NCBI GenBank assembly: GCA_022402525.1
Contig: JAKRSB010000136.1
Location: 1-64,000 of the forward strand
Direction: 5' to 3'
Length of the DNA: 64,000 nt
Source of the DNA: Thermosynechococcaceae cyanobacterium MS004
GTDB taxonomy: Bacteria; Cyanobacteriota; Cyanobacteriia; Thermosynechococcales; Thermosynechococcaceae
A program made the translations under genes and the position numbers. Below are positions 7,199 through 17,077 of this stretch, in pieces. Numbering within the stretch: the stretch's first letter is position 1; each line of letters begins with the position of its first letter. Under the pieces are notes generated by a model, which saw only the letters and a list, made by a program, of their open reading frames with translations, was not told where the DNA came from and did not search any database.

Positions 7199-8270
7199 GA
7201 TAAATGCCCAAGCCCCGTGCCGTGCGGATTAGCGTCCCGTCTAGCTCAAGGCTGCCATACTGGGCGATCGCCTCTGGAATGGGGACACTCACCACCTGCC
7301 GCTTTTGCCAGGTCACAATATGGTCGTATTTCCCTTCCGCAATCAAGTCCACCGCCGCCACGCCAAAGGCCGAGGCAATCAGCCGATCCAAGGGAGAAGG
7401 AATACCGCCCCGCTGGACATGGCCTAAAACCGTCACCCGCGTCTCAGCAATGTTGCGGCTAGAGATCTCATCCGCAAGGCTTTGCCCAATGCCGCCCAGA
7501 CGGGTTTGGCCTGAGCTATCGGTACTCATTACAGCTTCTCCTTCCAGGGGACGGGCAGCTTCTGCCGTGATAATGAGGGTGTAGTTTCGGCCCCGGCGCT
7601 GGCGGCCCTTGAGCTTCTCGCAGATTTTGTCAATGGAAAAGGGAATTTCGGGGATTAAAATCATATCGGCTCCCCCAGCGATGCCGGCACTGATGGCAAT
7701 ATGCCCCGCATCTCGACCCATCACTTCTAAAATCATGACGCGGCTGTGGCTGGCTGCTGTAAAGTGCAGCCGATCCAGCGCCTCTGTTGCAATATTGACC
7801 GCCGTATCAAAGCCGATTGAGCGCTCCGTGACCCCCACGTCGTTATCGATGGTTTTGGGAATGCCGACTAAATTCCAGTTGCCCTGCTGGGCTAGCTTCC
7901 GCAAAATCGCTAAACTTCCATCACCGCCAATCCCAATGATGGCGTCTAGCTCCAGATGGTGATAGCCCTGGATAATTTCTTCCGAGCGATCGCGGATGGT
8001 TCCATCCGGCATCGGAAATGCAAAGGGGTTGCCTGTATTGGTCGTGCCCAGCAGGGTTCCGCCTACGGTCAGCCAGGAGTTAACAACCTTTTTATCCAGG
8101 GGCAAAACGCTGGCTGGATTCGCCATTAGCCCCAGCGTCGCCTGTCGAATTCCCAAGACCTCCCAGCCATAGGTGCCAACCGCGCGGCGCACCACCGCCC
8201 GAATGACAGGATTTAACCCGGCACAATCGCCGCCGCTGGTCAGAATGCCAATGCGTTTATGTTTGCCCAT
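7185..8270 (-). CDS. pfkA: 6-phosphofructokinase (PfkA family)
   Basis: The 361-residue protein phosphorylates fructose 6-phosphate in glycolysis. Motifs: ILTSGGDCAGLNPVIRA at the N-terminus, GIGGDGS and PKTIDNDVG. Gly in GGDGS (E. coli position 104) is the ATP-type residue, whereas Lys in PKTIDND (position 124) is typical of PPi-dependent or group III enzymes. The Gly/Lys combination is known in group III ATP-PFKs of actinobacteria, so ATP use is likely but not certain. The start is ATG. The gene lies 129 bp upstream of cbiB on the same strand; a shared transcript is possible but functionally unconnected. Confidence 0.93.
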   Translation of the reverse strand: MGKHKRIGILTSGGDCAGLNPVIRAVVRRAVGTYGWEVLGIRQATLGLMANPASVLPLDKKVVNSWLTVGGTLLGTTNTGNPFAFPMPDGTIRDRSEEIIQGYHHLELDAIIGIGGDGSLAILRKLAQQGNWNLVGIPKTIDNDVGVTERSIGFDTAVNIATEALDRLHFTAASHSRVMILEVMGRDAGHIAISAGIAGGADMILIPEIPFSIDKICEKLKGRQRRGRNYTLIITAEAARPLEGEAVMSTDSSGQTRLGGIGQSLADEISSRNIAETRVTVLGHVQRGGIPSPLDRLIASAFGVAAVDLIAEGKYDHIVTWQKRQVVSVPIPEAIAQYGSLELDGTLIRTARGLGIYLGDS

Positions 8271-8524
8271 GCTGACTTATCTGTTACAACCAAGATAAGC
8301 AGTAACATACGTCGAAATCAGTCCCTTGTGTCCAGCACAACGATTTATGTTGAACTGTTGAAGTATGTCAAGAAAAGTATGCTGTGGAACACCTTGTCAA
8401 GAGAGTTATATCAAGAGAATGCTCTAGGAAACAGGCGCTAGAAAAAATGCTCTAGAAAACGTCAAGAAACCCACATCATGACAGCTTCGGATGAAAGTTT
8501 CGGATTTGAACGATTAGACTCAGA

Positions 8525-8552
8525 CACTGAGATTCAGGCACTGAGATTCAGG
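8525..8552. repeat. 14-bp perfect tandem duplication
   Basis: Two identical copies of cactgagattcagg lie just downstream of the small hypothetical gene. Confidence 0.85.
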
Positions 8553-8569
8553 CGCTTAGGCTCAAACTC

Positions 8570-8809
8570 TTAAATCAGCGAAGACCATAAAGGCATGTGA
8601 TCATCAGATTCTTCCATAATGGCCTGAAGCTCTTCGTGATTCAGGGCCTGGAGCGCCATCGCAAGACTGACTTTGGCTAAATTGAGTCGCTGCTGGGCTT
8701 CTAGACTCAGTTCTTCGGCAGCATCTTGAGTACAGTCCAAAATTGTGGCGGTCACTTGCAGGTTATCGACCGTTACGGCTAAGACTTCGGCTAATAGGCT
8801 GGTTAACAT
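8570..8809 (-). CDS. Small conserved-looking helical protein, unknown
   Basis: The 79-residue acidic protein is leucine- and alanine-rich and predicted all-helical (AAEELSLEAQQRLNLAKVSL), with an acidic tail (MEESDDHM). An ATG start has AGGA at suitable spacing upstream. No domain is recognised and there are no TM segments. It sits alone between pfkA and recJ. The coding call rests on start, ribosome-binding site and residue composition. Confidence 0.5.
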   Translation of the reverse strand: MLTSLLAEVLAVTVDNLQVTATILDCTQDAAEELSLEAQQRLNLAKVSLAMALQALNHEELQAIMEESDDHMPLWSSLI

Positions 8810-9133
8810 AGCGGCTTGTCCTATTTGGATAGCTGGATGACTTCTCTATCATTGAGCAGCAGCCCAAAAAGCAAAACGGCGTTCCCACTGAATTTTCTAG
8901 AATGTACGTCTATTAGGTTTAAGCGTTTATACGGGCAAAATTCCAGGATAAACCCGTATAGGTGACGTAAACCCTGACTAGACTTGCTGGCTAACATTTA
9001 TGCTCAAACGGTGACATTCCAGTTTTGGGTCTTCGTTCACCACCGTGAAATTACGGAGATCCGCTGCAGACCTTCACGCCTAAACTTCCGTAGCATCTTG
9101 CTCTAGATTTTGCCTTACTCTAGATTTTGCCTT
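8810..9133. other. Divergent intergenic region upstream of recJ
   Basis: About 320 bp between the small gene and recJ hold no credible ORF. A 17-bp direct duplication abuts recJ. I see no confident promoter or RNA element. Confidence 0.5.
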
Positions 9134-9134
9134 A
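9101..9134 (+). repeat. 17-bp tandem duplication ending on the recJ start codon
   Basis: Two exact copies of ctctagattttgcctta run up to and include the A of the recJ ATG (9134). This duplicated AT-rich block occupies the place of a ribosome-binding site, and no purine-rich Shine-Dalgarno is visible. Confidence 0.88.
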
Positions 9135-11638
9135 TGAATTCCCACCCTGCTTGGCATCTCAAATCTTTGGGCACGCCCGAATCACCGCCGCCCCCTTGGC
9201 TGATTCAGCTGGTGGAGCAGCAGACCTCTCAAAAAAGCGCAGGTCGTGGCGGCACTCGACTGACAGCACCAAGTTCAGCACCAAGCCCAGCATTAAGAAC
9301 AGCATCATTGGCAGCACAATTACTCTGGCAAAGAGGGATACAAGACCCTGAATCTGCCGTGGCGTTTCTCAATGCCGAACAGTATCAGCCCACCTCTCCT
9401 TGGGCCTTTGGTGCAGAGATGACGCAGGCGATCGCTCGACTGCAGCAGGCCATTGACCGCCAGGAAACGGTCTATATCTGGGGCGATTTTGATGCGGACG
9501 GCATTACGGCAACGGCGGTGCTGTGGGAAGGGCTGGGGCAGTTTTTGGTGCAAAACAAAACCCTCCACTTTTTTATCCCCAATCGCCTCACGGACTCCCA
9601 CGGCCTATCGGTGCATGGACTAGAGGCGATCGCCGCTCAGGGAGCCAGCCTGATCGTGACCTGCGATACGGGCAGCTCCAATGCGCTGGAGCTGAGCCAT
9701 GCCCAAACCCTGGGGCTGGAGGTCATTATTACGGATCACCATACCCTGCCAAGCGATCGCCCCTCCTCCGTGGCGTTTCTTAATTCTCGGACTTTTCCCA
9801 AGGGGCACCCCTTAGCCCAGCTCTCTGGAGTCGCAGTGGCCTATAAGCTCATTGAAGCGCTCTACGAGACTCTACCGCAGGTGCCGACTGCCCCCCTCGA
9901 AAATCTATTAGACCTGGTGGCGATCGGCCTGATTGCCGACTTGGTGCAGCTCACCGGAGACTGTCGCTACCTTGCCCAAAAAGGACTCGCCCAGCTCAAG
10001 CGGCAGATTGACCATCCCACCCGCCCTGGTCTTGCAGCCCTGCTGAAGCTGTGCAAAAAGACTGGCGATCGCCCTACGGACATTTCCTTTGGCCTAGGAC
10101 CCCGCATCAACGCCCTGAGCCGAATTCATGGCGACGCCCGTGACGGCGTTGAACTCCTGACCAGCCGCAATCCCGAACGCGCCGCAGCCTTGGCGGAGTC
10201 AGCAGAATGGACAAACCTCTGCCGCAAAGAAGTCCAGCAGCAGGTGCTACGCGAAGCAGAAGCCCAGATCGCTCGACTAGATCTGGCCGCTACGCCCGTG
10301 ATTGTCCTCAGCGATCCGCAATGGTCCGTGGGTGTCCTGGGACTGGTTGCCAGCCAGCTCGCACAGACCTATGGACGGCCCGCCATTTTGCTGAGCGAAG
10401 CGTCCCATGAAGATCCGCAGAAGATTGAAAACCTAAACGCAACCCCAGAAAGTACCCCAGAAAGTACCCCAGAAAGCACCAGCCAACGCCCGCACCTTGC
10501 CAGAGGTTCAGCGCGATCGGTCATGGGCATTGACCTATACGACCTCATGGAGCGCCAGTCCCACTTACTCCATCGCTTTGGCGGCCATCCCTTTGCCGCT
10601 GGACTCAGCCTGCCCCTAGAAAACCTGCCCCTATTCATTGCGTCCCTGCATCAAGATTTCCGGCAGCGATTTGGACAGCTTCCTGCCCCGACCCTCGACA
10701 TTGACCTAGAGATCTGTCTGTCAGATCTTGTCCCAGATCGTGGTGCCACCCTGTTTCGATCGCTCTCTCAGCTCGAACCCTACGGCATGGGCAACCCGAC
10801 CCCCCGTCTTCTGATCCGCAACTGCTGCATTGAGCAGCGCCGGAGTGACTTTAGTCAAGCCATTGCTGGACGAAAGATTAAGTACAAAAAAGCGCGATTT
10901 GAGCTGGCCGATGACTCCACCCCCACCCGTTTTCCAGGACTCTGGTGGGGCCATGATGCAGACGAGCTACCAGCGGGACGCTGCGATGTAGTCCTGGAAC
11001 TAGACTACGGCCAGCTCCATAAAAGCACTGAGTATTTTGTGCGGCTGGTGGCCGTTCGTGCAGCAGCAGACACCACAGCCCTGACGCCGACGCGATCGCC
11101 GGAAGCATGGCTGCTGGACTGGCGATCGCAGGATTCTTCCCTCCAGGCTAACGAGCACCCCCCAAACAAGACAGATATCCTGCGTCTAGAGCACTGCCCC
11201 CATCGCTGGAACGATCTAGAGCAGCAGGCGCACCAAGCCACCACTCAGCAGCAAAAGCTAGCCCTCGCCTATGCCCCCTCAGGCTCCGCCGATCCGCTCT
11301 TGCGATGGCGGCAGCTCGTGGGGCTGGCAAAGTACACCGCCCAAACCCAGGCTCCCCTCCCGCTGCTGCGGGTACAGACCCAGCTCCAGCTCACGGCGCG
11401 ATCGCTGGAACTCGGCATAGAGGCACTCAAGGCGAGCGGGTTTAGGGTACGGGTGACGCCAGATACTTTTCAGGTGGATACACCCACTCAATTGGCTGGC
11501 CTAGACTCCGAGGGGGCATTACCCGTCATTCAGCGGTTTTTGGCTGTGATCGCGGAGGAGCAGTTTCAGCAAGGCTATTTTCAGCGGGCACCCGTCCAGC
11601 AGCTTCAGCAAACCCTAGAGCGTCGCCTGCTAGGGTAA
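9134..11638 (+). CDS. recJ: Single-stranded-DNA-specific exonuclease RecJ
   Basis: The protein has about 834 residues. The DHH domain shows GDFDADGITAT (aspartate metal ligands), TCDTGSSN and TDHHTLP. The DHHA1 part shows FGGHPFAAGL. It degrades single-stranded DNA 5' to 3' in recombination and base-excision/mismatch repair. A long C-terminal extension, usual in cyanobacterial RecJ, follows. A PEST-like insertion with three TPES units (12-bp repeat, 10442-10477) lies in the loop before DHHA1. ATG 9134 is preferred over TTG 9110 because the latter would encode the duplicated leader. Confidence 0.92.
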   Translation: MNSHPAWHLKSLGTPESPPPPWLIQLVEQQTSQKSAGRGGTRLTAPSSAPSPALRTASLAAQLLWQRGIQDPESAVAFLNAEQYQPTSPWAFGAEMTQAIARLQQAIDRQETVYIWGDFDADGITATAVLWEGLGQFLVQNKTLHFFIPNRLTDSHGLSVHGLEAIAAQGASLIVTCDTGSSNALELSHAQTLGLEVIITDHHTLPSDRPSSVAFLNSRTFPKGHPLAQLSGVAVAYKLIEALYETLPQVPTAPLENLLDLVAIGLIADLVQLTGDCRYLAQKGLAQLKRQIDHPTRPGLAALLKLCKKTGDRPTDISFGLGPRINALSRIHGDARDGVELLTSRNPERAAALAESAEWTNLCRKEVQQQVLREAEAQIARLDLAATPVIVLSDPQWSVGVLGLVASQLAQTYGRPAILLSEASHEDPQKIENLNATPESTPESTPESTSQRPHLARGSARSVMGIDLYDLMERQSHLLHRFGGHPFAAGLSLPLENLPLFIASLHQDFRQRFGQLPAPTLDIDLEICLSDLVPDRGATLFRSLSQLEPYGMGNPTPRLLIRNCCIEQRRSDFSQAIAGRKIKYKKARFELADDSTPTRFPGLWWGHDADELPAGRCDVVLELDYGQLHKSTEYFVRLVAVRAAADTTALTPTRSPEAWLLDWRSQDSSLQANEHPPNKTDILRLEHCPHRWNDLEQQAHQATTQQQKLALAYAPSGSADPLLRWRQLVGLAKYTAQTQAPLPLLRVQTQLQLTARSLELGIEALKASGFRVRVTPDTFQVDTPTQLAGLDSEGALPVIQRFLAVIAEEQFQQGYFQRAPVQQLQQTLERRLLG
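10442..10477 (+). repeat. In-frame 12-bp repeat, 3 copies (TPES) in recJ
   Basis: Three adjacent accccagaaagt units encode a short PEST-like linker. The length is a multiple of three, so the frame is preserved. Confidence 0.9.
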
Positions 11639-11699
11639 GGAGTCCTCAGGAGAATCGCAAAAGAATCGCAAATTTGTAGCAAGTTTATAGCGTCGCCCT

Positions 11700-12710
11700 T
11701 CAGCGCACCCAGCGGAGCTGAGCCTTTAGGGGTAAATGGTCAGAACCGGCCTCTGGCTCTACACTAGCCTGGGTTGTGATGAGATTGGGCGTATGCCACA
11801 CATAGTCAGTACGCTGCGCCGGAAAGGGAAGGTCAAGGGCAAAGCGGGTATGGCCAAACCCCCACCCTGCTTCTTGAAAGCTATCGCTGAGGGCTTCATT
11901 GAGGATTGCATAGGCAGTGGAGGTATCCGTCATCCGGCAGTCGCACAAAATGACGCTCGTGGAGGCCGCTTTGCGAATTTCTTGCTTCAGCCCCACAGCC
12001 TCCGCTTGGCGCTGCTGATAGGCTTGCTGGGTGCGCTGCGGAAGTTCGGCCAGCGAAAAATCTGGCGGATCATGGGGCGTTAGGTGCGCCACAAACACCG
12101 ACAGGGGACGCTGGTCAACCTGAAGTTTTGCCTCAAGCACCCGCTCAAAGGGTGGATTCGGCAGGGCAGCAGCGGACTGGATAGGTATCCGACTAAACAA
12201 TGCCACCGTCGGCTGTCCCGGCGCAGGATGGGCTGCAACGTAGGCATAGATTGAGGATAGCTCTCGCATTAAGACCTGAAGGGCGGCAGGCGTGACTTCT
12301 TGCAGTCCTAAAATATCGGGCGCGGATGCTTTAATGCGCTGGGCGATCGCATCGTAGTTGGGGTTATTTCCCGCCAGACTAAAGCTCATCACCGTCACGC
12401 TGGGGCCGCTAGCGTTGCTGGGCGAAGCGGGTAGAAACAGCGCACCATACCAAGACAAAAACACCGCCAGCAGGACGCTCAACAGGCTCACGAGCCGCCA
12501 ACGTCGCAGCCAAGCCGCGAGAGGCAACAGCACCAGCAGCGGCAAAAATCCATAGAATGCCGTGGTATTCAGAATCGCCAGCCACCATAGGCGATCAAAA
12601 AAAATTGATCGAAAAACCAGCCACGCCAGACAAATCAGGCCATAGAACCAGATTGAAGCAATGGTGCCTTGACGCACCCGCCAAAATACTCTGCGATACA
12701 GCTCATCCAT
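11700..12710 (-). CDS. Membrane-anchored endonuclease/exonuclease/phosphatase family protein
   Basis: The 336-residue protein has three hydrophobic N-terminal segments (about residues 18-38, 45-65, 70-95), then an EEP (DNase I-like) domain. Visible EEP elements are SFSLAGNN, DILGLQEV (metal-binding Glu), VAHLTPHD (His), and the terminal SDHLPL (catalytic Asp-His). The usual GDFN motif reads CDCRMTDT, so one active-site position is atypical. The domain probably faces outside the cytoplasm. Nuclease versus phosphodiesterase activity cannot be decided. The leader is a repeat of mini-ORFs. Confidence 0.75.
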   Translation of the reverse strand: MDELYRRVFWRVRQGTIASIWFYGLICLAWLVFRSIFFDRLWWLAILNTTAFYGFLPLLVLLPLAAWLRRWRLVSLLSVLLAVFLSWYGALFLPASPSNASGPSVTVMSFSLAGNNPNYDAIAQRIKASAPDILGLQEVTPAALQVLMRELSSIYAYVAAHPAPGQPTVALFSRIPIQSAAALPNPPFERVLEAKLQVDQRPLSVFVAHLTPHDPPDFSLAELPQRTQQAYQQRQAEAVGLKQEIRKAASTSVILCDCRMTDTSTAYAILNEALSDSFQEAGWGFGHTRFALDLPFPAQRTDYVWHTPNLITTQASVEPEAGSDHLPLKAQLRWVR

Positions 12711-12800
12711 ATTTCAGGCCATAATTTCAGGTCATAATTTCAGGTCATAATTTCAGGTCATAACTTCAGTTGATAATTTCAGGTCATGGTTTCAGGTCAT
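12708..12800 (-). repeat. 13-bp tandem repeat, about 7 copies, includes the start codon
   Basis: Units of the cataatttcaggt type run from the start codon of the EEP gene upstream. On the minus strand most copies read ATGACCTGA, a start codon, one sense codon and a stop. The leader therefore holds a series of two-codon ORFs before the real ATG. Confidence 0.9.
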
Positions 12801-12921
12801 AGGCTTTTAAGCCAGTCACTCTAAGCTGTTTTGCTTGGGGCTAGCAACCCCACCTGTCAGCCCCATCAAAGCCTAAAATTTTCTCATCCTGCACTTCATG
12901 ACAACTTCGCTGCCCTCTCCC

Positions 12922-14370
12922 CTACCAGGGATTTCCAATGACCGTAAAGGCTGACCAATAATAAGGATGGGAAAAATTCATGGGAGGAGCGGACGGATTG
13001 AGGGGGAGTGCCGAGGGTGGCTTCACGCTCGCTTTAAGCATCGCCATTTGAGTTTGACGAAGCGCCTCTGCCTTAGTGGGTGCAGTCTGAAGCTGACGAT
13101 AAAAGGATTCCATCAGGGAAAGGGTACCCGCATCACTCACGGACCATAGGCTAGCAAGGGCCGCTTGACTGCCGGACTGTATCGCCAATCCTGCAAAGCC
13201 TAACTCAGCCTGGAGATCGCCCAGCGCCGTTTGGCAAGCGCTCAGCACTAACAGAGAAACCGTGGGCGATCGCAGCTCTAGATCCTGAATCTGGTTCAAC
13301 CTCAACGAATTATCCCAAAACTGAATGTAGGATTGCTGCAGTTTACCGGGCAAGAATTTGGCGTGGGTGGCTAGGTGAATGATGCTAAAGGGATAGACCT
13401 TGCGGCGAGACTTGAGCTGGGCGATCGTAAAATCTTGATTCAGCCAGGTTTCGCCTCTTTGAGGCCGATCCACAACGCGAGTCAGCTCTAGAGGAACCGC
13501 AGGAAGTGGCTCCTGCTCCTTAAACTCTGAGGCACCCATTGCTAAGATTCTGGCGTTTTGCAGCCGGGCAGGACGCCGATCCAGCAGATTGAAAGCCGGA
13601 ATAATGGCGAGGCTATAGCGCTCAACCAAAAACTGCTCCCCATCGTGCAGAGCAGCCAAGGGGAGACTGCGCAGCCCGCCGCCCAGACAGAAGATCAGCG
13701 TATCAATCTTCTGCGCTTTTAGCACAGCCTCTAGCGGCACAATCATCCATTGATGCAGCGTCTGGCCTCTGGGAATGTATTGGCTCGGCAGGGTACTGTC
13801 ATCAGCGATCGCAGAGCGAAACCCCCTGGCCGTCTGCAAGAGCTGGGTACGTGGCACTAAGGTGCGCCGATGAATTAGAGTTCCGTCCGGTGTGAGGAGC
13901 AGTAGCTCTAGGTGCTTGGGGGTGGGAATCGCATAAATTAGGGCTGTTTTTTTGCCCGTCTTACGCTGGAGACGGCGCAGTGCTCTAGAGATGCCGCGCG
14001 CTTCTAGGAATCGGCTTGGGAGGGGGCGCTGGGCATAGTCTTCATACTGGCGCTTCCAGCCCCGCTCTACCAGTCGAATGGCGCTGCGTAGGCTTCCCTG
14101 ATCCAGCAGCTTCACCAAAACTTCTGGGTCAAGAGTGGGCGTTTTTTGAGCAGCAAGTGCGGGGGCTGATGAGGCAACGAATTGTGGTGTGCTGAAAGAC
14201 GACGTGCTGAAAGACGACGTACTGACTGACGACGTGCTGAAAGGCGACGTACTGACTGACGAGGCCCTAACCGATCTGCTCACAGGGGCAAAACTCCCCA
14301 CATTGGTCAGCTCCAAGAGCGTCATCATCACGCTCAGCGGGATAGATCGGGCGATAGTCTTGAGCAGCAT
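12922..14370 (-). CDS. CHAT-domain protein with signal-like N-terminus
   Basis: The 482-residue protein has a hydrophobic N-terminus (SIPLSVMMTLLEL), a Ser/Thr-rich repeat (residues 38-64) and a CHAT peptidase domain from about residue 140. His336 in HLATHA and Cys379 in VLSACQTALG are the expected catalytic dyad of this caspase-like family (separase/CHAT). The C-terminal HPYYWSAFTVIG is typical of CHAT proteins. No TPR is obvious, only a short helical region (80-135). Substrate and localisation are unknown. If the N-terminus is a signal, it acts in the periplasm. The start is ATG. Confidence 0.85.
   Translation of the reverse strand: MLLKTIARSIPLSVMMTLLELTNVGSFAPVSRSVRASSVSTSPFSTSSVSTSSFSTSSFSTPQFVASSAPALAAQKTPTLDPEVLVKLLDQGSLRSAIRLVERGWKRQYEDYAQRPLPSRFLEARGISRALRRLQRKTGKKTALIYAIPTPKHLELLLLTPDGTLIHRRTLVPRTQLLQTARGFRSAIADDSTLPSQYIPRGQTLHQWMIVPLEAVLKAQKIDTLIFCLGGGLRSLPLAALHDGEQFLVERYSLAIIPAFNLLDRRPARLQNARILAMGASEFKEQEPLPAVPLELTRVVDRPQRGETWLNQDFTIAQLKSRRKVYPFSIIHLATHAKFLPGKLQQSYIQFWDNSLRLNQIQDLELRSPTVSLLVLSACQTALGDLQAELGFAGLAIQSGSQAALASLWSVSDAGTLSLMESFYRQLQTAPTKAEALRQTQMAMLKASVKPPSALPLNPSAPPMNFSHPYYWSAFTVIGNPW
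14189..14263 (-). repeat. In-frame 15-bp repeat, 5 copies, Ser/Thr-rich
   Basis: Five 15-bp units of the gtgctgaaagacgac type encode the (V/F)STS(S/P) repeat between the signal-like segment and the first helical region of the CHAT protein. Confidence 0.9.
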
Positions 14371-14451
14371 ACGGCCTCCAAGAAAACGGGCAAAACGCGA
14401 TCGCTAGGGTTGAGTTGGCTCTGATTTGGCCACTTTGTGAGGGCCACTCCG

Positions 14452-15105
14452 TTAGGGCTGTGCATTTTTGCGCTGCAGAGTACCCGTCAGAATGGCGATC
14501 GCAAAGGCCACGGCGATGGCCGCAATTAGCAATAAATTACTCTGACCTTTTTCCAGGAGCTTTGCGCCAAAAATGACCGCTGGGGAATGGGCAAGGGGAA
14601 TGCTGATGAGCAGCGCCGCCACAAACCGCAGAAAGGAAGTGCGGGTTAGCCCTGCGCCATAGCTCACAAAATCAAAAAAGCCCGTCATCAAAAACGCCGT
14701 CAAGAGCGCGAAATTTTGCTCCAGGTGCTGCTGACTCAGCCGATCTACGCGATCCATAAAGCGCTTGCCAATGAGCCGCTCTACCCAGTCACGCCCATAG
14801 CGCCGCGACAGTAAAAAGCACAGACTACAAGAAATAAAGTCCGCCAGAAAAATGACGATTAATGCAGGGCCTAAGCCAAAGGATAAACCCGCCGCGATCG
14901 CAAAGGCTGTCCCCGGAATGATGGGAATTAAAATGCTGACAAACCGCAGCGCAAAAATGGCCAAGGGTGCCCAAAACCCCAGCTCTCTTACGCGATCGCG
15001 CAATACTTCCACATCAAACCCATAGCGCTGCACCAGCCAAACGCTTAGGGCCACAACCCCCACCACGAGCAAAAACTGAAGCCCCTTTCGTACGGTCTTA
15101 TTCAT
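14452..15105 (-). CDS. TVP38/TMEM64 (SNARE-associated/DedA-like) membrane protein
   Basis: The 217-residue protein has about five membrane segments and the VTT/DedA-like core: IPIIPGTAFAIAAGLSFG, then LADFISCSLCFLLSRRYGRDWV, and FFDFVSYGAGLTRTSFLRF. Family members are implicated in membrane lipid flipping or homeostasis, and the function here is inferred only. The start is ATG. It is separated by 75 bp from the alcohol dehydrogenase gene on the same strand. Confidence 0.82.
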   Translation of the reverse strand: MNKTVRKGLQFLLVVGVVALSVWLVQRYGFDVEVLRDRVRELGFWAPLAIFALRFVSILIPIIPGTAFAIAAGLSFGLGPALIVIFLADFISCSLCFLLSRRYGRDWVERLIGKRFMDRVDRLSQQHLEQNFALLTAFLMTGFFDFVSYGAGLTRTSFLRFVAALLISIPLAHSPAVIFGAKLLEKGQSNLLLIAAIAVAFAIAILTGTLQRKNAQP

Positions 15106-15168
15106 GTTCAGGCCGATTCATACACAGGTTGTTTTGTCAGGTAGGCTTAGATGTTTCATGGGTATAGG

Positions 15169-16305
<1,137 letters not shown>

Positions 16306-16365
16306 TCAATAAAAAATCGGCCAGAAACACAGGCTGAGGTTTAGTGCCTAGCCTCCCTAATTCAG

Positions 16366-16938
16366 CTAGTCAGCCGCATCAATCAGTGGCCAAAGGCGTT
16401 CGAGGCGCTCGCGCCATGCTGCAAGGGTTCCGTCCCGCTGAGCGGCAGGCGCATCTAAGTCACCCATAACGCCTTCTTGGTAGAAGCGATCCAGGTTTTG
16501 AAGGGTCATCTCTAAACTCATGCCCTGGGGCTTTGCCGCGCGAATAATGGAGATCACCTGCTGGTCTACAAACTGATCAAAACAGTGGTTTAAGCCTTGC
16601 TCCTGAAGCCGAACCAACTGGGCGATCGCCGACAAAAACCCATCCCGACTGAGCGTCTCTAACCCCTGCTGAAACACCACCCACAGGGCTTCTTGATGCA
16701 GACCATAGCGCGCCTCCCCCGTATCATCAAAATTATTTTCCATCAAGAGGCGCAAAAACGGTTCAGCCTCTGCTGCCGGAGCGATCGGAATCATCATTCG
16801 CAGCCAGGACTGATCTTCAGACAGCAGCACGAGCAGTCGGTACTGAGCCGTCTCTATCTGCCAAAGTCCGGCTTCAATGGTCTGTAAGGCCTCCCCATAG
16901 ATTGAAGACAAAATGGGATCAATTTCTTGAACAAGCAT
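16366..16938 (-). CDS. Conserved hypothetical acidic helical protein
   Basis: The 190-residue protein has no TM or signal segment. It is acidic with a helical second half (LVRLQEQGLNHCFDQFVDQQ). The first half alternates strand and helix (YRLLVLLSEDQSWLRMMIPI, LLMENNFDDTGEARYGL), reminiscent of the type III secretion chaperone-like/YbjN fold, but this is only an impression. No function is recognised. The ATG start is good. It lies downstream of the metK terminator on the same strand and so is probably separately transcribed. Confidence 0.55.
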   Translation of the reverse strand: MLVQEIDPILSSIYGEALQTIEAGLWQIETAQYRLLVLLSEDQSWLRMMIPIAPAAEAEPFLRLLMENNFDDTGEARYGLHQEALWVVFQQGLETLSRDGFLSAIAQLVRLQEQGLNHCFDQFVDQQVISIIRAAKPQGMSLEMTLQNLDRFYQEGVMGDLDAPAAQRDGTLAAWRERLERLWPLIDAAD

Positions 16939-16972
16939 GAAAATTCATTACCTAACCGTATCGACCATAAAA

Positions 16973-16999
16973 AAGCCTGTACTACAACAGTACAGGCTT
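16973..16999 (-). terminator. Rho-independent terminator of metK
   Basis: Arms aagcctgtact and agtacaggctt form a perfect 11-bp stem with a 5-base loop. On the minus strand the stem is followed immediately by TTTTTTAT-like sequence. It sits 79 bp beyond the metK stop. Confidence 0.85.
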
Positions 17000-17077
17000 A
17001 CTCAATTTTCTACACTTGGCTCCCCCTACACCTTCTCCAGTGTAGAAAGCCAAGGTAGAGGCTGCTCAATCGTTGGA

